NCBI GenBank assembly: GCA_947449875.1
Contig: CANFSY010000016.1
Span: 1-33,136, forward strand
DNA: 33,136 nt
Source of the DNA: Paracoccaceae bacterium
Lineage (GTDB): Bacteria; Pseudomonadota; Alphaproteobacteria; Rhodobacterales; Rhodobacteraceae
Direction of reading: 5' to 3'
Shown: positions 8,752 through 14,786 of the stretch, piece after piece
Numbering within the stretch: position 1 is the first letter of the stretch
Layout: the number at the start of each line of letters is the position of its first letter
Translations under genes and position numbers: made by a program
Notes under the pieces: model-generated
What the model was told of the DNA's origin: nothing
What the model saw: only the letters and a program-made list of their open reading frames with translations
Database searches by the model: none

Positions 8752-9357
8752 ATGCAAGCCCCTCATCACGCCTTGATCGTCATCGACGTGCAGTCTGATT
8801 TCTGCCCCGGCGGCGCATTGGCCGTGGCCCAAGGCGATGCGATCATCCCGCAGATCAACGCGCTGATGGAAGACTTTCAAACCGTGGTGCTGACGCAAGA
8901 TTGGCATCCGGCACATCACAGTTCTTTAGCGGAAAATCACGCGGGCGCTGCGCCGTTTTCCACCGTGCAAATGCCCTACGGTGCGCAGACGCTTTGGCCC
9001 CGCCACTGCGTGCAAGGCACCATGGGCGCCGCCTTTCACCCCGATTTGCGCAGCGATCTGGCGCATCTGGTCCTTCGCAAAGGGTTTCGCGCGGCCATCG
9101 ACAGCTATTCCGCGCTGTTTGAGAATGATAAAACCACCCCGACCGGCCTTGACGGCTACTTGCGTGCGCGCGGCATAACGGCGCTGACGCTGGTGGGCCT
9201 TGCGACCGATTATTGCGTGGCCTTTTCTGCCCTTGATGCGGCGGCACAGGGCTTTGGCGTGACCGTGCTGCAAGACGCCTGCCGCGCCATTGATCTGGAC
9301 GGGTCCTTGGCCCGCCAGCAGCAGGCAATGGCGGCGGCGGGGGTTGTGCTGGCGTAA
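8752..9357 (+). CDS. pncA: Nicotinamidase
   Basis: ALIVIDVQSDFCPGGALAVAQGD, WHPAHHSSLAENH, VLRKGF, GLATDYCVAFSALDA catalytic Cys. True start is the internal ATG at 8752. Confidence 0.93.
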   Translation: MQAPHHALIVIDVQSDFCPGGALAVAQGDAIIPQINALMEDFQTVVLTQDWHPAHHSSLAENHAGAAPFSTVQMPYGAQTLWPRHCVQGTMGAAFHPDLRSDLAHLVLRKGFRAAIDSYSALFENDKTTPTGLDGYLRARGITALTLVGLATDYCVAFSALDAAAQGFGVTVLQDACRAIDLDGSLARQQQAMAAAGVVLA

Positions 9358-9382
9358 ATTGCACGCTTGTCGCGATGGCCCT

Positions 9383-9412
9383 TTGACCTTTGCGCGCGCT
9401 TGCTGCCATAGT
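9383..9412 (+). promoter_or_regulatory. Candidate promoter of pncB
   Basis: TTGACC (9383-9388), 18 nt, CATAGT (9407-9412); pncB SD AAAGGAG follows. Confidence 0.4.
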
Positions 9413-9434
9413 TGCGCCCTAAAGGAGCTCTTCA

Positions 9435-10727
9435 ATGGTCGATCTTGCTACACGGGTGTGGAACCACCGCTGGAAAATTGACCCGATCGTGCGGTCTTTG
9501 ATCGACACCGACTTTTACAAGCTGTTGATGTGCCAGTCTATTTTTCGCAACCGCCGCGATACCACGGTGGAATTCAGCCTGATCAACCGCAGCCCCAAAA
9601 TCCGCTTGGCCGATCTGGTCGATGAGGGCGAGCTGCGCGAGCAGTTGGATCACGTGCGCTCGCTTTCGCTGTCGCGGGGGGAAAGCACTTGGCTGCGCGG
9701 CAATATGTTTTACGGCAAACGCCAGATGTTTCGCCCCGATTTTATGGAATGGTTCGAAGGCTTTCGCCTGCCGCCCTACCATCTGGAAAAGCGCGATGGC
9801 CAGTATGAGCTGACGTTTGAAGGCGCTTGGCACGAGGTGATGTTATGGGAAATTCCCGCCCTTGCCGTGCTGATGGAACTGCGGGGCCGTGCGGTGTTGC
9901 AAAAGCTGGGACGGTTTGAGCTGCAGGTGCTGTACGCCCGCGCCATGACCAAGCTGTGGGAAAAAATCACCCGCCTGCGCGCGATAGACGGGCTGCGCAT
10001 CGCCGACTTTGGCACCCGCCGCAGGCATTCGTTCCTGTGGCAGGATTGGTCGGTGCAAGCCATGATGGAGGGGCTTGAGAACCGATTTACCGGCACCTCG
10101 AACTGCCTGATCGCGCAGCGCCGCGATATCGAAGCCATCGGCACCAATGCCCACGAACTGCCCATGGTCTATGCAGCCTTAGCCGACACCGACGCCGCTT
10201 TGGCCCGCACGCCGTACCAAGTGATGGCCGATTGGCAGGAAGAGCACGACGGCAACCTGCGCATCATTCTGCCCGATACCTTTGGCACCGAAGGCTTTTT
10301 GCAACGCGCCCCCGATTGGCTGGCATCGTGGACAGGCATTCGCATTGACAGCGGCGATCCGGCGCGCGCGGCAGAGGTGGCGATCAAATGGTGGGCCGAA
10401 AAGGGTGAAGACCCTCGGCAAAAGCTGGTCATCTTCTCGGACGGGTTGGATGTGGCTAAGATCGAAGACCTGCACCGCCAATTTGCGGGCAGAACCAAGG
10501 TGTCTTTCGGCTGGGGCACGATGCTGACGAATGATTTCAGCGGCCTAGCCGATTATGACGGCTTGGCCCCGTTTTCGTTGGTCTGCAAGGCCGTGGCCGC
10601 CAACGGGCGCCCGACCGTGAAATTGTCTGACAATCCCAACAAGGCCATGGGCCCCGCTGACCAGATTGCACGCTATAAGCGGGTGTTCGGCGTGGGCGCG
10701 CAGCAGGGGCAAGACCTGATCGTGTGA
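9435..10727 (+). CDS. pncB: Nicotinate phosphoribosyltransferase
   Basis: 430 aa; LIDTDFYKLLMCQSIFR, DFGTRRRHSFLWQDW, GIRIDSGDPARAAEVAIKWW. Confidence 0.95.
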   Translation: MVDLATRVWNHRWKIDPIVRSLIDTDFYKLLMCQSIFRNRRDTTVEFSLINRSPKIRLADLVDEGELREQLDHVRSLSLSRGESTWLRGNMFYGKRQMFRPDFMEWFEGFRLPPYHLEKRDGQYELTFEGAWHEVMLWEIPALAVLMELRGRAVLQKLGRFELQVLYARAMTKLWEKITRLRAIDGLRIADFGTRRRHSFLWQDWSVQAMMEGLENRFTGTSNCLIAQRRDIEAIGTNAHELPMVYAALADTDAALARTPYQVMADWQEEHDGNLRIILPDTFGTEGFLQRAPDWLASWTGIRIDSGDPARAAEVAIKWWAEKGEDPRQKLVIFSDGLDVAKIEDLHRQFAGRTKVSFGWGTMLTNDFSGLADYDGLAPFSLVCKAVAANGRPTVKLSDNPNKAMGPADQIARYKRVFGVGAQQGQDLIV

Positions 10728-11150
10728 TCAGTCCTCGTCCTCGGGGGTTTGGCGGCCGTCTTTGATGGCACTGCGCACCTTTTTGGCCACCAGCCTGCGC
10801 TGGATGCTGCCATAAGTGGGCTTGGTTGCCAGCCGCCGCTTGGGGGCGATCAGGGCTTGGCGAATCATCTCGACCAGTCGGTCGCGGGCCAGCTCGCGGT
10901 TTTGGGCCTGACTGCGGGTTTCTTCGGCTTGAATGACAATCGCGCCCTCTGTGGTCCATCGCCGCCCTGCCAGACGTTTCAGGCGGGCCTTCACCGCAGG
11001 CGTCAGGTGGGGCGAGCGTTCCGCTTCAAAGCGCAGTTCGACAGCGGTGGAAACCTTGTTCACATTCTGCCCGCCGGGGCCAGAGGCCCGGACGAACTGT
11101 TCGCTCAATTCCCAATCGGCGATCTGGATCGTGTCGGTGATGTGCAACAT
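10728..11150 (-). CDS. arfB: Alternative ribosome-rescue factor / peptidyl-tRNA hydrolase ArfB (YaeJ)
   Basis: 140 aa; FVRASGPGGQNVNKVSTAVELRF (GGQ motif), basic C-terminal tail. Confidence 0.93.
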   Translation of the reverse strand: MLHITDTIQIADWELSEQFVRASGPGGQNVNKVSTAVELRFEAERSPHLTPAVKARLKRLAGRRWTTEGAIVIQAEETRSQAQNRELARDRLVEMIRQALIAPKRRLATKPTYGSIQRRLVAKKVRSAIKDGRQTPEDED

Positions 11151-11163
11151 AACGCTTCGCCAT

Positions 11164-11194
11164 AAGAGAAAGGGCCACCTAAGCGGTGACCCTT
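11164..11194 (-). terminator. Intrinsic-terminator-like hairpin about 14 nt upstream of the arfB ATG
   Basis: Minus strand AAGGGTCACC-GCTTA-GGTGGCCCTT (one internal mismatch) followed by TCTCTTAT. Confidence 0.55.
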
Positions 11195-11232
11195 CCCGAG
11201 TTCCAAGGAGATGGGCCAGTTAGGGCATCCAT
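11179..11232 (-). CDS. Candidate micro-ORF 2 (17 aa, MDALTGPSPWNSGRVTA) in the arfB leader
   Basis: ATG...TAG read directly; the stop codon falls in the loop/upper stem of the terminator hairpin. No strong SD. Confidence 0.25.
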   Translation of the reverse strand: MDALTGPSPWNSGRVTA

Positions 11233-11265
11233 CCAACCTGTGGCCGTCTTACCAAGGGGCTGCCC

Positions 11266-11322
11266 TTAGAAAACGAACCCTCCGGCTGTCCCGACACCTC
11301 TCTCCAATATCACTCTAGACAC
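11266..11322 (-). CDS. Candidate micro-ORF 1 (18 aa, MSRVILERGVGTAGGFVF)
   Basis: GTG start 7 nt after AGGAGG; TAA stop. Sits between yhhQ and arfB with a TTGACA box upstream. Confidence 0.6.
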   Translation of the reverse strand: MSRVILERGVGTAGGFVF

Positions 11323-11338
11323 TGGATCACCTCCTTTC
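11322..11338 (-). promoter_or_regulatory. Extended Shine-Dalgarno (GAAAGGAGGTGATCCAG)
   Basis: The plus strand reads CTGGATCACCTCCTTTC, identical to the conserved bacterial/alphaproteobacterial 16S rRNA 3' end, so the minus strand is its full complement. Confidence 0.8.
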
Positions 11339-11381
11339 GAATTGGTTATCGACAAGGCTAAGGTGGCACATATTTTGTATT

Positions 11382-11387
11382 TGTCAA
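11382..11387 (-). promoter_or_regulatory. Candidate -35 element (TTGACA) for the micro-ORF transcript
   Basis: Consensus TTGACA 7 nt after the yhhQ stop. The -10 is not clear (ACCTTA at 17-nt spacing). Confidence 0.4.
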
Positions 11388-11393
11388 AACCTT

Positions 11394-12014
11394 TTACGCA
11401 ACCCTTATGGCAAATTTCGCCACGATCAGGCGAAACGGCAAAAGGCCGAACAAAGCGATCCCAAATTTTACGCACCAGTCAGCTACGGCCAGCGAAACCC
11501 ACAAGGGCACCTCTGGCCCGCTGCCCAGCAAGGGGCCGGAAACGGCGGCCCAAGACACATCGCTTGACGGTTCCAAAAAGGTCAGGCTGGCGGCAAAGGC
11601 GATGGTAAAGAAGATCACGCTGTCAATCGTAGACCCCAACAGGGTCGAGATCAGCGGTGCCCGCCACCATGCGGCGCGGCGCAGGCGGTCAAAGACCGTC
11701 ACGTCGAACAACTGGCCGACCAGAAAGGCCGTGCCCGACCCAAGGGCTACGCGCAGCGTGACAAGGGGGCCGAATTCGTTGTGCAGTTGCGTGCCCACAA
11801 ACGAGCAGGCCAAGCCCACCACAAACCCCGCCAATACCACCCGCCGCGCCGCCTGCGCCCCTTGCAACCGGTTGGTGATGTCATTGACCAGAAAAGACAG
11901 CGGATAGGTAAAGGCCCCATAGGTCAGAAAGGCGCCGAACTGGTGCTGCACCAGTATGTTAGAGGCCACAACGATGGCGGCCATGGCAAGAATGCCGGGA
12001 AGAAGGTTTTTCAT
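11394..12014 (-). CDS. yhhQ: Queuosine precursor transporter (VUT/YhhQ family)
   Basis: 206 aa; ASNILVQHQFGAFLTYGAFTYPLSFLVNDITNRLQG, typical of the VUT (DUF165) family. Confidence 0.9.
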   Translation of the reverse strand: MKNLLPGILAMAAIVVASNILVQHQFGAFLTYGAFTYPLSFLVNDITNRLQGAQAARRVVLAGFVVGLACSFVGTQLHNEFGPLVTLRVALGSGTAFLVGQLFDVTVFDRLRRAAWWRAPLISTLLGSTIDSVIFFTIAFAASLTFLEPSSDVSWAAVSGPLLGSGPEVPLWVSLAVADWCVKFGIALFGLLPFRLIVAKFAIRVA

Positions 12015-12020
12015 GATCCA

Positions 12021-12050
12021 TTCCGTTTTTTACAAGGTCGCGGAGACTTG
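12021..12050 (-). promoter_or_regulatory. Candidate preQ1-I-like pseudoknot in the yhhQ leader
   Basis: Minus strand CAAG-UCUCCGCGAC-CUUG-UAAAAAACGGAA. CAAG/CUUG forms P1, UCCG/CGGA forms P2, with an A-rich joining strand; the GGA of P2 is the likely SD of yhhQ. Confidence 0.35.
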
Positions 12051-12083
12051 GCCCTCCCCATGAGGACGGCGGCTTTTGGCTTG

Positions 12084-12111
12084 GCAACGCCCCTTTGTCA
12101 ACGGGCGTTGC
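12084..12111. terminator. Perfect 9-bp hairpin just after mepA
   Basis: GCAACGCCC-10nt-GGGCGTTGC. No U-tract on the minus strand, so terminator function is uncertain. Confidence 0.4.
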
Positions 12112-12117
12112 TTTGCG

Positions 12118-12993
12118 TCACTTGGCCTTTAGAACGGCGGCGCATTGGGCGGGCAGATCGGCCATGGTAAACTCTTTGGGACCCTTTTTGCGCGGCGGCG
12201 GGTTTGGGTTGGGTTTGGGGTGCAGATAGGCGTTCGACACCCAATAGGCCAAGGTTTCGTCACACCCGCTGCCACCCTTTGACAGGTCGGACACGGCGGG
12301 CTTTTGGGTTTGGCACAGGTCTGATCCAGCGGGGCATTTCAGGCGCACGTGGAAATGATCCTGATGGCCCGCCTCTGGCCGCAGGTGTTGCAGCCAAGCG
12401 GTGTCCGAGGGTTTGGCCCCTTCGCACAGGTGCAGCTTGATGGCGGCAGAGACGAAAATCCGGTCCACGCGCGGGTCGGAGGCAGCGGTTTTCAGCACAT
12501 CGCGGTAGCTGTCGTTCCAGTTTTCGTTGACCGACTTTTGATCTTCGCTGCGGATCGACATCGCGCCCAGCTTTTCGCGCTCTTGCGCTGTCAAATCCAA
12601 CCGCGCGGGGGGCAAAAACCACACATCGGCGTCCAGTCCCATCTGGTGGCTGGCATGGCCCGAAATCATCGGCCCGCCGCGCGGATTGCCCATATCGCCG
12701 ATATAAAGCCCCTTCCAGCCAAAGGCCGTCACCGCTTGGCTAAGGTCTTCCAAATAGGCCACCAGCACCGGATTGCCCCAGTTGCGATTGCGGTTCAGGC
12801 GCATGGCCTGCCATGTCGGCCCCGTTTGCGGCAGTTCGACATTGCCGGCCGCACAGCCGCGCGCATAAGTACCGATCGGCTCTGCGGGGCCAGAGGTGGG
12901 CTGAGTCTTGGCCGCAAACAGCTTGGCGGCCAGCGTTTCGCTTGCCGCGGGTTGGGCCAGCGCCAAAAGCGCCAAAAGGATCAGGCGTTTCAA
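12118..12993 (-). CDS. mepA: Penicillin-insensitive murein endopeptidase (MepA)
   Basis: GNPVLVAYLEDLSQ, GPMISGHASHQMGLDADVWF, RPEAGHQDHFHVRLKCP zinc ligands. TTG start (LKRLILLALLALAQPAAS signal peptide) overlapping the upstream TGA. Confidence 0.9.
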   Translation of the reverse strand: MKRLILLALLALAQPAASETLAAKLFAAKTQPTSGPAEPIGTYARGCAAGNVELPQTGPTWQAMRLNRNRNWGNPVLVAYLEDLSQAVTAFGWKGLYIGDMGNPRGGPMISGHASHQMGLDADVWFLPPARLDLTAQEREKLGAMSIRSEDQKSVNENWNDSYRDVLKTAASDPRVDRIFVSAAIKLHLCEGAKPSDTAWLQHLRPEAGHQDHFHVRLKCPAGSDLCQTQKPAVSDLSKGGSGCDETLAYWVSNAYLHPKPNPNPPPRKKGPKEFTMADLPAQCAAVLKAK

Positions 12994-14345
12994 GACCGCT
13001 CTCCCATCGGTTTGACCCAAGTTAAAAAGACCATGCCCAGAATAAACAGCGCGATCAGGGGGATGGCGATGCCAAGCCGCGCCGATCCGCTGATCAGCGT
13101 GAACAGCGCGATCCCCATGGTGCCCAGATAGGTCGTGGCCTTGCCCGATAGGGCGTAAAGGCCAAAGGCCTCTGTCGCGCGGTCGGGGGTGGTGTGAAAC
13201 ACCATCATCGTGCGGCTGGCCGCCTGCAACGTACCACCCGCAGCGCCGATGGCACAGCCGCACAGGTAAAATACAATATCGGGCAGGGGCGACCCTGCCG
13301 CCAAGGGCAGCCCGAAAAACGCCTCGCGCGACATGCCCGCCACCACAAGGCAAACGCCGATCAGCACCCACATCGACACCACAATCACAGGCTTTGGCCC
13401 CCGCGCCGAATCAGCGATGCCGCCAAGCCACGTGAAAAACGCCGCCGAAATCGCAGCAATGATCCCGAAGATACCAATCTGCGTGATCGACCACCCCAAC
13501 ACGCCCGAGGCATAGATGCCCCCGATGCCATAAAGCGCATTCAGCGCATCGCGGTACAACATCGACGACAGCAAATGCGCCCCCAGACTTTGCCTGTCGC
13601 GCAGCGACAAGATCAGCGCCCACAGGTCGCGCAGCGATTTTCCCAAGCCGACCGGCTTGCGCCTGCGACCCTCGCGCACCCATAAAAAGAAGGGCACCAT
13701 GAAAATCACATACCAAATCGCCGTAAACGGCCCCACAGCGCGGGTGCCTTCGCGCAAGGCAGCGTCCAGCCCGAAGATCGGGGGAATGCCGATCAGGGTT
13801 GTACCCGTGGCCCCGTTTTCGTTGAACAGCGTCAGCATCAAGATCAGCGCCACGATCCCGCCCAGATAGCCCCAAGCCGACCCCGCGCCCGATACTTTGC
13901 CCATATCGGCGTCGCCCGTCAGGTCTGGCATCAGCGAATTGGTGAAGATCGTCGCAAACTCCATCCCGATCAGGCCAAGTCCGAACCAGACCATCGCCAT
14001 AAACAGATCCGGCTGCACCGGCGAAAGATACCACAGCGCCCAAGACCCCAGCACATACAGCGCCGAAAAGCCCCAAATCCACGGCATGCGCCGCCCCGAC
14101 CCATCGGCCACGGCCCCCAAGATCGGCGCAAGGCAGGCGATCAAGACGCCCGCGATCGTTTGCCCCGTGGTCCAATAGGTCTGCGCTGCGGCATTGGCGG
14201 CGGCCTGATCCATCCCGTCCGCCAAAAACTTCGCACTTGCCACCTCGGCAAAATAGGGGCCAAAGGTGAAGGTCAAAAGCAAGGTGCTGTAGGGCTGGCT
14301 TGCCCAGTCAAAGAAATACCAACCCCAAATGCGTTTGCTGGCCAT
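12990..14345 (-). CDS. UMF1/Atg22-like MFS transporter
   Basis: From MASKRIWGWYFFDWASQPYSTLLLTFTFGPYF; LAPILGAVADGSGRRMPWI loop. Confidence 0.85.
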   Translation of the reverse strand: MASKRIWGWYFFDWASQPYSTLLLTFTFGPYFAEVASAKFLADGMDQAAANAAAQTYWTTGQTIAGVLIACLAPILGAVADGSGRRMPWIWGFSALYVLGSWALWYLSPVQPDLFMAMVWFGLGLIGMEFATIFTNSLMPDLTGDADMGKVSGAGSAWGYLGGIVALILMLTLFNENGATGTTLIGIPPIFGLDAALREGTRAVGPFTAIWYVIFMVPFFLWVREGRRRKPVGLGKSLRDLWALILSLRDRQSLGAHLLSSMLYRDALNALYGIGGIYASGVLGWSITQIGIFGIIAAISAAFFTWLGGIADSARGPKPVIVVSMWVLIGVCLVVAGMSREAFFGLPLAAGSPLPDIVFYLCGCAIGAAGGTLQAASRTMMVFHTTPDRATEAFGLYALSGKATTYLGTMGIALFTLISGSARLGIAIPLIALFILGMVFLTWVKPMGERS

Positions 14346-14464
14346 GTTTGCCCTCCGTTTTGCCCGATCAAGCCTGAAGCGGGGCACATACGCAAGGGCA
14401 GCGGAAGCGATTGCGCTTGGGGGCCATGCGCGCTACCTAAGGCCCGTTCAACATTGGGTGGCCC

Positions 14465-14743
14465 ATGACCTCGCTTTTGCAAATTCTGCTTGTTGCTGTC
14501 CAGATCCTGCGCTGGATCGTTTTGGTTCATGTGATCATGAGCTGGCTGATCAATTTCCAAGTGTTGAACCTGCGTCAGCCGCTTGTGGCGCAAATCTGGT
14601 ACGGGCTGACCGGCACGTTGAACCCGCTCTACTCGCGCATCCGCAAGATGATTCCCCTGTCCGGCGGAATCGACTTTGCACCGCTGATCGTGTTGTTTGG
14701 CGTCTATGCGGTCGAAGTGTTGATCCGCAACAATATGTATTGA
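14465..14743 (+). CDS. YggT family membrane protein
   Basis: 92 aa; RWIVLVHVIMSWLINF..., LTGTLNPLYSRIRKMIPLSGGIDFAPLIVLFGVYAVE. Confidence 0.9.
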   Translation: MTSLLQILLVAVQILRWIVLVHVIMSWLINFQVLNLRQPLVAQIWYGLTGTLNPLYSRIRKMIPLSGGIDFAPLIVLFGVYAVEVLIRNNMY

Positions 14744-14770
14744 TGCGCTTAACCTGTTGTTCATTTGACT

Positions 14771-14785
14771 GGGGCAGAATGCCCC
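14771..14785 (+). terminator. Short hairpin between yggT and recQ
   Basis: GGGGCA-GAA-TGCCCC followed by GGTGTTTATT; overlaps the recQ initiation region. Confidence 0.35.
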
Positions 14786-14786
14786 G

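Noticed and set aside
11322-11338. 17-nt identity of the plus strand to the 16S rRNA 3' end, as a possible rRNA gene fragment
   Set aside because: Identity stops abruptly upstream (CACTCTAGACA instead of CCTGCGG). The minus strand explains it better as an SD at correct spacing to a start codon.
12084-12111. The mepA-yhhQ 9-bp hairpin as part of the preQ1-like element
   Set aside because: It is separated from the pseudoknot by ~33 nt and is a simple perfect hairpin next to the mepA stop; more likely a 3' end or processing structure.
12994-13371. N-terminal extension of the mepA ORF (to 13371)
   Set aside because: Overlaps the 3' end of the UMF1 transporter; a signal peptide begins at TTG 12993.
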